NCBI RefSeq assembly: GCF_001905545.1
Contig: NZ_LIPD01000013.1
Coordinates: 124,001-188,000, forward strand
Length of the DNA stretch: 64,000 nucleotides
Direction of reading: 5' to 3'
From: Streptomyces sp. CB02056
GTDB lineage: Bacteria; Actinomycetota; Actinomycetes; Streptomycetales; Streptomycetaceae
Below, one piece after another: positions 1-6,917 of the stretch; the first letter of the stretch is position 1; every line of letters starts with the position of its first letter. Under the pieces are notes generated by a model that was given only the letters and a program-made list of their open reading frames with translations, searched no databases and was not told where the DNA came from. Position numbers and translations under genes: made by a program.

Positions 1-237
1 TGCGCCGCCGCCCTCGCCCTCCCCGACGGCACCGAGCGCGTCGTCGAGGGCCGCCTCCTCGGCACCCTGCGCACCGCCCCGGCCGGCGACGGCGGCTTCG
101 GCTACGACCCGATCCTCCAGCCCCTCGGCGAGACCCGCACCTGCGCGGAGCTCACCGCCGACGAGAAGAACGCCATCAGCCACCGCGGCAAGGCCTTCCG
201 CGCCCTCGCCCCGGTCGTGAAGGACCTCATCGCCTGA
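1..237 (+). CDS. rdgB: RdgB/HAM1 non-canonical purine NTP pyrophosphatase, C-terminal part
   Basis: This is the 3' end (78 codons) of a gene that begins outside the window. The family hydrolyses dITP/XTP to monophosphates and cleans the nucleotide pool. Visible family signatures are GDGGFGYDPIL, which lies in the nucleotide-binding core, and the C-terminal ISHRGKA motif. The gene ends about 18 bp before a strong hairpin terminator. The neighbouring tRNA and bcp-type peroxiredoxin match the order I remember for streptomycete chromosomes, which supports the call. The start and N-terminal half cannot be assessed. Confidence 0.93.
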   Translation, partial: CAAALALPDGTERVVEGRLLGTLRTAPAGDGGFGYDPILQPLGETRTCAELTADEKNAISHRGKAFRALAPVVKDLIA

Positions 238-254
238 CGCCCCGCAGTAACGAA

Positions 255-295
255 GATGGCCCGCTCCCCTTCGATTTGAAGGGGAGCGGGCCATC
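255..295. terminator. Perfect 18-bp hairpin between rdgB and tRNA
   Basis: Arms 255-272 and 278-295 are perfectly complementary over 18 bp around a 5-nt loop (GATTT). It sits between the end of rdgB (+) and the 3' end of the tRNA (-), so it can terminate both converging units. Confidence 0.9.
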
Positions 296-300
296 TGGCC

Positions 301-378
301 TGGTGCGCCCGGTGGGACTCGAACCCACGACACTGCGGTTCTAAGCCGCATCTCTCTTGCCAGCTGGAGTACAGGCGC
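301..378 (-). tRNA. tRNA with anticodon UAG (Leu-type codon), short variable loop
   Basis: Reading the minus strand, a cloverleaf folds: acceptor stem 378-372 with 311-305 (one G-U), D-stem of three pairs (CTC/GAG), five-pair anticodon stem 350-346/338-334, loop CTTAGAA with anticodon TAG at positions 34-36, five-nt variable loop GTGTC, five-pair T-stem with loop TTCGAGT, discriminator A and encoded CCA (303-301). The anticodon reads CUA, a leucine codon. Bacterial leucine tRNAs normally carry a long variable arm, which is absent here, so the amino acid identity is uncertain. Confidence 0.85.
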
Positions 379-392
379 GTGCCAGGTCAAGC

Positions 393-1229
393 CTACCGGC
401 TGTCGCGCGTGGTGGTGGCACGATTCTTCCGGCGACAGTAGGTATCGGTGATGGCATGGCAGTTCGGGCAGAGCAGCCGGAGGTTGCCCGGGCGGTTGTC
501 CGACCAGTCGCCGTTGACGTGGTCGACCTCCAGCGTCATGGGGCGTCCTCGCCACTCCGGCCCGGTGCCGCAGTCCTCGCACAGCTCGGGTCGGCCGAGT
601 TCGGCCAGCGCACTACGGATTCGAGCGCCGGGGATTCGCTTCGCGCTCTGGGCGCGTCGGACCAGCAGTTGATCGGCTGGGATCCGCGTCGGAGCGTGCC
701 CGCCGCGATTGTGGGCCTGTCCGGTGAAGTGCGACGTGTCGATGCCGAGGTCCTTGATGCGCCGCCCGATGTGGGCCTGGGTGCCGCCGGCCTGTCGTCG
801 ATCGAGGTAGCGTACGACGCCGGCCACGCTGTGGGATGCGGCGACGGCCTCCTGGAGCAGTTCCTTCGTGTAGATCGTCCCGGGCGTCGGGAAGTGCGAG
901 GCGTCGACGCCGTACGCCTTGATCCGTTGCCGCAGGTACTTGCGGTTGTACTCGTTCGGCTCGCGATCGAGCGCGAGCAGCATCTCGTCGAGCGTGGTCG
1001 CGAGGGCTGCGGCTTCGGCCAGCGCCTCCTTCGAGTACTGGCGCTGACGGTAGGAGCGGCAGCCCTGGTCGAAGTGTGCGGTGTCGATGCCGTAATGGTG
1101 GAGCCGCTTGGTGAGGTAGCTGTGTGTGCCACGCGCCATCGGGATGCCGAGCTTGCGCATCATCTCGTTCACGCTGCTCGACTCGGCGGCGAGCGAAGCC
1201 AGCAGCTCGCGGGTGTACTTGACCGGCAT
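393..1229 (-). CDS. HNH endonuclease with three 49-residue DNA-binding-like repeats
   Basis: The 278-residue protein ends in an HNH nuclease domain: CxxC at 217-220, DH at 236-237, Asn 239 and 249, second CPNC at 254-257. In front lie three tandem repeats of exactly 49 residues (about 5-53, 65-113, 120-168), each starting Y(T/S)(K/R)E and ending G(I/V)D(T/A)(S/A)HF; they look like helical DNA-recognition modules. I chose ATG 1229 because GGGGG lies about 8 nt upstream; an in-frame TTG at 1277 would add 16 residues. The gene is free-standing and starts close behind the tRNA, like a homing or domesticated nuclease. Target and role are unknown. Confidence 0.8.
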   Translation of the reverse strand: MPVKYTRELLASLAAESSSVNEMMRKLGIPMARGTHSYLTKRLHHYGIDTAHFDQGCRSYRQRQYSKEALAEAAALATTLDEMLLALDREPNEYNRKYLRQRIKAYGVDASHFPTPGTIYTKELLQEAVAASHSVAGVVRYLDRRQAGGTQAHIGRRIKDLGIDTSHFTGQAHNRGGHAPTRIPADQLLVRRAQSAKRIPGARIRSALAELGRPELCEDCGTGPEWRGRPMTLEVDHVNGDWSDNRPGNLRLLCPNCHAITDTYCRRKNRATTTRDSR

Positions 1230-1381
1230 GATGGCCCCCAGTGCGGGCTCGTGCGGGTCCTCCCTCGGACGGGCCAACGAGCGGGGCGGGGTCGGGTTAC
1301 GGGTGGCGGTGGGTTTCGGCCAGGGGGCTGACTGGATGTCGCGCGCTTCCGACCTGTGATGTTTGGCTGTTGATTACCAAT

Positions 1382-1423
1382 TGGTACAGACCTATTGACC
1401 TATGTGGTTCAGACCACATAGCT
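1382..1423 (+). promoter_or_regulatory. Chitinase promoter with 12-bp chi-type direct repeats
   Basis: Two copies of a 12-bp motif, TGGTACAGACCT (1382-1393) and TGGTTCAGACCA (1405-1416), lie 23 bp apart. They flank a -35-like TTGACC (1395-1400), with a -10-like CATAGCT about 17 bp on. Direct repeats of TGGTCCAGACCT type overlapping promoters are the known control elements of Streptomyces chitinase genes (chitin induction, glucose repression, DasR-related). The match fits the GH18 gene immediately downstream. Confidence 0.75.
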
Positions 1424-1497
1424 TCTCCGCCAATTGCAACCCCCCACGTGCGTGCTCCCCCACAGGCACGCGCCGACACTCTCTCCTGGAGGACCGA

Positions 1498-3969
1498 GTG
1501 TTGATCCGAAACACGGCGGAGCGGCGTCCCACCGCCGCGCACCGCCGGAAGAGCCCGGCGGCCCGCGCCGGTGTGGCCTCGCTCGCGGCGGCCTCGTTGG
1601 CCGGACTGCTGATGGCGACGCTGGGTGCGGCGCCCTCGCAGGCGTCGGCGGCCGTCGACAACGCGGCCTGTCGGCCCGACGGCCTGTACCAGACGCCCGG
1701 CGTGGACGTCCCGTACTGCTCCGTCTACGACACCAGCGGGCGCGAGAAGATGGGCGCGGACCACCAGCGCCGCATCATCGGCTACTTCACCGGCTGGCGC
1801 ACCGGCAAGAACGGCGACGCCCCGTACCTGGCGACCGACATCCCCTGGGACAAGGTCACCCACCTCAACTACGCCTTCGGCCACGTCGGCGGCGACAACA
1901 AGCTCTCGGTCGGCACCGACGGCCCGACCAACGAGGCCACCGGGATCTCCTTCCCCGGCGTCCCCGGTGCCGAGCTGGACCCGAGCCTGCCGTACAAGGG
2001 CCACTTCAACCTGCTGACGAAGTTCAAGAAGCAGTACCCGAACGTCAAGACCCTGATCTCGGTGGGCGGTTGGACCGAGACCGGCGGCTACTTCGGGGAC
2101 GACGGCAAGCGCGTCAACTCCGGCGGCTTCTACTCGATGACCGTCAACCCGGACGGCAGCGTCAACCAGGCCGGCATCGACACCTTCGCCGCCTCCTCGG
2201 TCGACTTCATCCGCAAGTACGGCTTCAACGGCGTCGACGTCGACTACGAGTACCCGACCTCGATGAAGGACGCCGGCAACCCGCTGGACTGGCAGCTCGC
2301 CAACGGCAAGCGCGGTTCGCTGGCCAAGGGCTACGCGGCGCTGATGAAGACCCTGCGCGAGAGCCTGGACAAGGCCGGCGCCGCCGACGGCAGGCACTAC
2401 CTGCTGTCGGTCGCCGCCCCGTCCTCCGGCTACCTGCTGCGCGGCATGGAGACCTTCCAGGTGGCGAAGTACCTGGACTACGTCAACATCATGTCGTACG
2501 ACCTGCACGGCGCCTGGAACAAGTACGTCGGCCCGAACGCCTCGCTGTACGACGACGGCAAGGACGGCGAGCTGGCCGCCGCCAACGTCTACGGCACCGG
2601 GCAGTACGGGGGCATCGGCTACCTGAACGCCGACTGGTCGTACCACTACTTCCGCGGCTCGATGCCCGGCGGCCGGATCAACGTCGGCCTGCCGTACTAC
2701 ACCCGCGGCTTCAAGAACGTGCAGGGCGGCACCAACGGCCTCTGGGGCACCGCCTCGGCGACCACCTGCCCGGCCGGCTCCGGCCTGACGGCCTGCGGTG
2801 ACGGCGCGGTCGGCATCGACAACATCTGGAACGACAAGGACGACGCGGGCAAGGAGTCCCCGGCCGGGTCGAACCCGATGTGGCACGCCAAGAACCTGGA
2901 GAAGGGCATCCTGCCCGACTACCTGGCCAAGTACGGCGTCTCCGACACCGCGCTGCAGGGCACCTACACCCGCAACTACAGCTCGGCGCTGGTGGCGCCG
3001 TGGCTGTGGAACGACGCCAAGAAGGTGTTCCTCTCCACCGAGGACGAGCAGTCGGTGGGCGCCAAGGCGGACTACATCGTCAACCAGGGCGCCGGCGGCG
3101 CGATGATCTGGGAGCTCGCGGGCGACTACAAGTGGGACGCGGCCGCCAACGGCGGCAAGGGCGAGTACGTGCCCGGTTCGACGCTGACCTCGCTGATGTA
3201 CGACAAGTTCAAGTCGGCGGCCCCGTACGGCGCGGTCCGCGCGACGACCGCGCTGCCGCAGCAGACCCTGCCGATCGACGTGTCGTTCACCAACTTCGCG
3301 CTGGGCGACTCGAACTACCCGATCAACCCGAAGCTGCACATCGTCAACAACTCGACGCTGACCCTGCCGGGCGGCACCGAGTTCCAGTTCGACTACGGCA
3401 ACTCGGCCCCGGGCAACGCCAAGGACCAGTCCGGCTTCGGCCTCCAGGTCATCAAGCAGGACAACCCGGGCCCGGGCAACGTGGGCGGCCTGAAGGGCAC
3501 CTACAACCGGGTGTCGGTCAAGCTGCCGGGCTGGCAGTCGCTGGCGCCGGGCGCCTCGATCGACATGGACTTCGTCTACTACCTGCCGGTGTCCACGCCG
3601 TCGAACTGGACGGTCAACGTGGGCGGCACGCTGTACGGGATCAAGGGCGACCTGACCCGCGGCGCGGTGGACGGCGGCACGCCGACCCCGACCCCGACGC
3701 CGTCGCAGACGGCCACCCCGACGCCGACCCCCACGGGCACGCAGACCGGCACGCCGACGGCCACCCCGACCGGGACGCCGACGCCGACCGCGACCCCGAC
3801 CTCGGGCACCTGCGCGGCCGCCCCGAGCTGGGACGCCGGCACCACCTACGCGACGCCCACCAAGGTCTCGTGGAAGGGCCACTACTACCAGAACAAGTGG
3901 TGGACCAAGGGCGACGACCCCGCGGCCAGCGGCTCGTGGGGTGTCTGGAGCGACCTCGGGACCTGCTGA
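1498..3969 (+). CDS. Secreted family 18 chitinase with C-terminal chitin-binding module
   Basis: An 823-residue extracellular endochitinase hydrolysing beta-1,4-GlcNAc polymers. GTG 1498 is preceded by GGAGGA (1488-1493). A long signal peptide (Arg-rich n-region, hydrophobic core about 26-45, AxA near 49-51) is followed by a GH18 barrel with the SVGGW strand and the catalytic motif DVDYE (D247, D249, acid E251). A chitinase C-terminal beta domain (about 580-720), a Thr/Pro-rich linker encoded by repeated ACCCCGACG-like units, and a CBM5/12-type module (about 772-823, WWTKGDDP, terminal Cys pair) complete it. Its chi-type promoter implies control with chitin utilisation. Secretion by Sec or Tat cannot be settled by eye. 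Confidence 0.95.
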   Translation: MLIRNTAERRPTAAHRRKSPAARAGVASLAAASLAGLLMATLGAAPSQASAAVDNAACRPDGLYQTPGVDVPYCSVYDTSGREKMGADHQRRIIGYFTGWRTGKNGDAPYLATDIPWDKVTHLNYAFGHVGGDNKLSVGTDGPTNEATGISFPGVPGAELDPSLPYKGHFNLLTKFKKQYPNVKTLISVGGWTETGGYFGDDGKRVNSGGFYSMTVNPDGSVNQAGIDTFAASSVDFIRKYGFNGVDVDYEYPTSMKDAGNPLDWQLANGKRGSLAKGYAALMKTLRESLDKAGAADGRHYLLSVAAPSSGYLLRGMETFQVAKYLDYVNIMSYDLHGAWNKYVGPNASLYDDGKDGELAAANVYGTGQYGGIGYLNADWSYHYFRGSMPGGRINVGLPYYTRGFKNVQGGTNGLWGTASATTCPAGSGLTACGDGAVGIDNIWNDKDDAGKESPAGSNPMWHAKNLEKGILPDYLAKYGVSDTALQGTYTRNYSSALVAPWLWNDAKKVFLSTEDEQSVGAKADYIVNQGAGGAMIWELAGDYKWDAAANGGKGEYVPGSTLTSLMYDKFKSAAPYGAVRATTALPQQTLPIDVSFTNFALGDSNYPINPKLHIVNNSTLTLPGGTEFQFDYGNSAPGNAKDQSGFGLQVIKQDNPGPGNVGGLKGTYNRVSVKLPGWQSLAPGASIDMDFVYYLPVSTPSNWTVNVGGTLYGIKGDLTRGAVDGGTPTPTPTPSQTATPTPTPTGTQTGTPTATPTGTPTPTATPTSGTCAAAPSWDAGTTYATPTKVSWKGHYYQNKWWTKGDDPAASGSWGVWSDLGTC

Positions 3970-3996
3970 TCAGGGCGGTCCGCTGAGGTGAGGACG

Positions 3997-4037
3997 GCGG
4001 TGGCGGTGCACCCGGTCGGGGGGTGTGCCGCCACCGC
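3997..4037. terminator. Hairpin between chitinase and bcp
   Basis: GCGGTGGCGG (3997-4006) pairs perfectly with CCGCCACCGC (4028-4037); further partial pairing continues into the loop. It lies between two converging genes. Confidence 0.7.
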
Positions 4038-4070
4038 TTCGTCGTACCGGCCGTGCTTACGCGCCGACGC

Positions 4071-4544
4071 TTACGCGCCGACCTTGAGGTCGCGCAGCAG
4101 CTTGGCGACGTGGCCGGTGGCCCGCACGTTGTAGAACGCGTGCTCGACCTTGCCGTGCTCGTCCACGACGATCGTGGAGCGGATGACGCCCAGGTACGTG
4201 CGGCCGTAGTTCTGCTTCTCGCCGAAGGCGGCGTACGCCTCCAGCACCTCCTTGTCCGGGTCGGACAGCAGGGTGACCTTGAGGTTCTCGGCCTCGCGGA
4301 ACTTGCCGAGCTTCTCCGGCTTGTCCGGGGAGATGCCGATGACGTCGTAGCCGGCGTCCGCGAGGACCTCCAGGTTGTCGGTGAAGTCGCAGGCCTGCTT
4401 GGTGCAGCCGGGCGTCAGGGCGGCGGGGTAGAAGTAGACGATGACCTTGCGGCCCGCGTGGTCGGCGAGGGACACCTGGTTGCCGTCGGCGTCGGACAGG
4501 CTGAAGGCGGGCGCGGTGTCGCCGGGCTGGAGACGCTCACTCAC
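4071..4544 (-). CDS. bcp: Thioredoxin-dependent thiol peroxidase (Bcp/PrxQ)
   Basis: A 157-residue cytosolic peroxiredoxin that reduces hydrogen and alkyl peroxides using thioredoxin. The peroxidatic Cys is C47 in the TPGCT motif and the resolving Cys is C52, the CxxxxC spacing typical of the Bcp/PrxQ class. Length is normal for the family. GTG 4544 has an AGGAG about 11 nt upstream on the minus strand. It converges on the chitinase and diverges from the DUF3618 gene. Confidence 0.95.
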   Translation of the reverse strand: MSERLQPGDTAPAFSLSDADGNQVSLADHAGRKVIVYFYPAALTPGCTKQACDFTDNLEVLADAGYDVIGISPDKPEKLGKFREAENLKVTLLSDPDKEVLEAYAAFGEKQNYGRTYLGVIRSTIVVDEHGKVEHAFYNVRATGHVAKLLRDLKVGA

Positions 4545-4674
4545 GGTCGTACTCTCCTGGATGCTGGGACGGGCGGTCGTACCACGGCAAACTTACCTCC
4601 GATGGTGGGTGGGGCCGCGCGACCGTGTGCGGCAGCTGACACACTGGGTCAGTCGCACCGATCGCAGGGATCGG

Positions 4675-5052
4675 ATGGAACAACATCGGCGAGTGAATGG
4701 GGTGGCCCGAGTGGGCGAGGCGAGCACGCAGGACAAGTCGGCGCGGACGACCGCCCAGATCGAGGCGGACATCGAGCGGACGCGTGACCGGCTGGCGTCG
4801 ACCCTGGACGAGCTGGCCGTCCGCGTCCACCCGAGCACGGTGACCGCCCAGGTCAAGGCCAAGGCGGTGGCCGCCGTCGAGGAGAAGACCGCCCGGGCGT
4901 ACGTGGCCGCCAGCGGCGTGGTGGAGAAGGTCCGGGCGCAGTTCGTGGACGAGAAGGGGCAGCCGCGCCGCGAGCGGATCGTCCCGGCCGCGCTGGTCGG
5001 CGTGGGCCTGGTGCTGCTGGTCGCCTCGGCGCGCAAGCGCCGCAAGGGCTGA
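4675..5052 (+). CDS. DUF3618 family membrane-anchored protein
   Basis: A 125-residue protein. The conserved core TAQIEADIERTRDRLASTLDEL is the signature helix of DUF3618, and a hydrophobic segment near the C-terminus (about 103-119) ends in a basic ARKRRKG tail, suggesting a tail-anchored membrane protein. Function of the family is unknown. ATG 4675 has AGGGA a few bases upstream; GTG 4702 and GTG 4711 are plausible alternatives because the conserved region begins after them. It is followed by a hairpin terminator. Confidence 0.85.
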   Translation: MEQHRRVNGVARVGEASTQDKSARTTAQIEADIERTRDRLASTLDELAVRVHPSTVTAQVKAKAVAAVEEKTARAYVAASGVVEKVRAQFVDEKGQPRRERIVPAALVGVGLVLLVASARKRRKG

Positions 5053-5071
5053 GCGCACAGCGGGACGGCGG

Positions 5072-5096
5072 GGCCGGGCGCGACGGGTGCCCGGCC
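5072..5096 (+). terminator. Terminator after the DUF3618 gene
   Basis: GGCCGGGC (5072-5079) and GCCCGGCC (5089-5096) form an 8-bp stem with a 9-nt loop, followed by TTT. Confidence 0.7.
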
Positions 5097-5288
5097 TTTC
5101 GCGTGCCCGGGCTTCCGGGTGCCCGGCGCTCCGCCTGCCGGGCCTTCCGGATACCGGGCCAGCGTCACGCCCCGCGCCCGGGGGAGGTACCTTCGGGACC
5201 GTGAGTACGAACCACGAACCGACGCGCTCCGACGACGCGCAGGAGCCCGCCCGGCCACGACCGGCTCGGCGAGAAGCTGCCGATCCGG

Positions 5289-5591
5289 ATGCTGCACGAC
5301 CGCGTGCTGGTGCGGATCGAGGGCGGCGAGGGCGAGCGCCGTTCGACCGGCGGCATCCTGATCCCGGCCACGGCGGAGCTGTCCAAGCGCTGTACCTGGG
5401 CGGAGGCCGTCGCGGTGGGCCAGAGCGTGCGCTCGGTGGAGCCCGGCGACCGGGTGCTGTACGACCCGGAGGACAAGCTGGAGGTCGAGGTCCGCGGCGC
5501 CACCTACGTGCTGCTGCGCGAGCGCGACCTGCACGCCGTCGCCGCCACCCGCTTCGGCGACACGGAGGGCTCGACCGGGCTGTACCTGTGA
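5289..5591 (+). CDS. GroES-like (Cpn10) protein, N-terminus probably frameshifted
   Basis: The ~100-residue product has the Cpn10 barrel pattern: MLHDRVLVR, GGILIPATA, VEPGDRVLYDP and a C-terminal YVLLRERDLHAV. It is a second, divergent GroES-like protein of a kind common in streptomycetes, not the housekeeping groES. The first ATG in this frame is 5289, but the same frame upstream reads HDRLGEKLPIR, the expected N-terminal extension, back to about 5256 with no usable start. A well-placed GTG at 5201 lies in another frame and gives STNHEPTRSDDAQEPA; one extra base near 5252-5255 separates the two. Either a recent frameshift or a sequencing error. Confidence 0.8.
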   Translation: MLHDRVLVRIEGGEGERRSTGGILIPATAELSKRCTWAEAVAVGQSVRSVEPGDRVLYDPEDKLEVEVRGATYVLLRERDLHAVAATRFGDTEGSTGLYL

Positions 5592-5616
5592 CGGTCTGAT
5601 CCGCTCCGTGCCCTGA

Positions 5617-5644
5617 GGTGCCCCCGACCCGGGTCGGGGGCACC
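5617..5644. terminator. Palindromic terminator after GroES-like gene
   Basis: Two 14-bp arms (5617-5630 and 5631-5644) form a perfect palindrome that folds as a 12-bp stem with a 4-nt loop; a short T-containing tail follows. Confidence 0.8.
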
Positions 5645-5716
5645 GTGCTTTCGCGGCGGGGGTCCGCGACATGGCGGTCCGCCGCGGGGGTCGGGGGCGT
5701 TGTCGGTGCCGCGCGC

Positions 5717-5722
5717 TAGGGT
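5717..5722 (+). promoter_or_regulatory. -10 element of a leaderless transcript
   Basis: TAGGGT ends 6 nt before the ATG at 5729 and there is no ribosome-binding site. This is the usual arrangement for actinomycete genes transcribed from the first base of the start codon. Confidence 0.6.
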
Positions 5723-5728
5723 CCCGGC

Positions 5729-6898
5729 ATGAGTGTGCCGGTGATCGGGGACGGGGAGCGTCGGGCCAGGCTGGGGCGGCGTCAGCTGCTGGCGCCGTCG
5801 GTGCGGGCGGCGCGGGTGGAGGACGTGGCCGACGCGGTGGTCGGGCTGCACGCGACGGACGCGGCCACGGTGTACCTGTCGGCCTGCGCGAGGCTGGCGG
5901 AGCCCTCGGCGGCGGAGGTGGACCGGGCGCTGTACGAGGACGTCTCGCTGGTGAAGCTGCTGTCGATGCGGCGGACGATCTTCGCGGTGACGGAGGGCCT
6001 GGCCCCGTACGTGAGTTCGGCGGCGGCGCGGGCGATCGCGGCGAAGGAGCGGGCGACGCTGCTGAAGCACCTGCGGGACCACGCCGAGGGCTGGGACGAG
6101 GCCCGGCTGGCGGAGGCGGAGCGCGAGGTGCTGGCCGCGCTGGCCGGGCGCGGCGAGGCGACGACCAAGGAACTCTCCGAGGACGTACCGCAGTTGCGCG
6201 AGACGATGCTGATGTCGGCGGGCAAGGCGTACGAGGCGCGGCAGAGCGTGGGCAGCCGGCTGCTGCGGCTGCTGGCCTCGGACGGGCACGTGCGCCGCTG
6301 CCGTCCGCGCGGGTCGTGGCTGAGCAGCAGCTACCCGTGGGCGCTGGTGCCGCAGTGGCCGGAGGTGCCGGTGCGGGAGGCGAAGGCCGAGGTGGTGCGG
6401 CGCTGGCTGGCGGCGTACGGGCCGGCGACGGTCGAGGACGTGAAGTGGTGGACGGGCTGGACGCTGGGGGACGTCCGCCGGGCGCTGGCCGATCTCGGGG
6501 CGCTGGACGTGGCGTTGGCCGGCGGGGCGCCCGCCCTGGTGCTGCCGGGGGACGAGGGGCCGGTGGCGGAGCCGGAGCCGTGGGCGGCGCTGCTGCCCGC
6601 GCTGGACCCGGCGGTGATGGGCTGGCGCGGGCGGGACTGGTACCTGCGGCCGGAGGACGTGCCGGCGCTGTTCGACCGGGCGGGCAACGCCGGGCCGACG
6701 GTGTGGTGGTGCGGCGAGGTGGTGGGCGGTTGGACGCAGCGCGCGGACGGCGAGGTGGTGTGGCGGCTGTTCCGGGGGGCCGGGGCGGAGGCGGAGCGGG
6801 CGGTCGCGGCGGAGGCGGAGCGGTTGGCGGGCTGGCTGGGCGAGGTGCGGGTGACGCCGCGGTTCCGCACCCCGCTGGAGAAGGAGCTCAGGGGCTGA
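5729..6898 (+). CDS. Winged-helix DNA-binding protein of the HTH_42 (YcaQ/AlkZ-like) superfamily
   Basis: A 389-residue protein of the HTH_42 superfamily, which includes the AlkZ and YcaQ DNA glycosylases that unhook alkylated or cross-linked bases. Recognisable parts are the N-terminal helical module (VVGLHATDAATVYLSA), the MRRTIFAV segment and the GSWLSSSYPWA region. Where AlkZ has a catalytic Gln-x-Gln motif this protein reads His-Ala-Thr, so glycosylase activity should not be assumed. It is expressed from a leaderless promoter and ends 20 bp from the converging PBP gene. Confidence 0.75.
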   Translation: MSVPVIGDGERRARLGRRQLLAPSVRAARVEDVADAVVGLHATDAATVYLSACARLAEPSAAEVDRALYEDVSLVKLLSMRRTIFAVTEGLAPYVSSAAARAIAAKERATLLKHLRDHAEGWDEARLAEAEREVLAALAGRGEATTKELSEDVPQLRETMLMSAGKAYEARQSVGSRLLRLLASDGHVRRCRPRGSWLSSSYPWALVPQWPEVPVREAKAEVVRRWLAAYGPATVEDVKWWTGWTLGDVRRALADLGALDVALAGGAPALVLPGDEGPVAEPEPWAALLPALDPAVMGWRGRDWYLRPEDVPALFDRAGNAGPTVWWCGEVVGGWTQRADGEVVWRLFRGAGAEAERAVAAEAERLAGWLGEVRVTPRFRTPLEKELRG

Positions 6899-6917
6899 CC
6901 GGGAGCCGATCGGGGGC

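Noticed and set aside
1297..3882. A long minus-strand open frame opposite the chitinase
   Set aside because: Antisense shadow of the GH18 gene; no domain, no ribosome-binding site.
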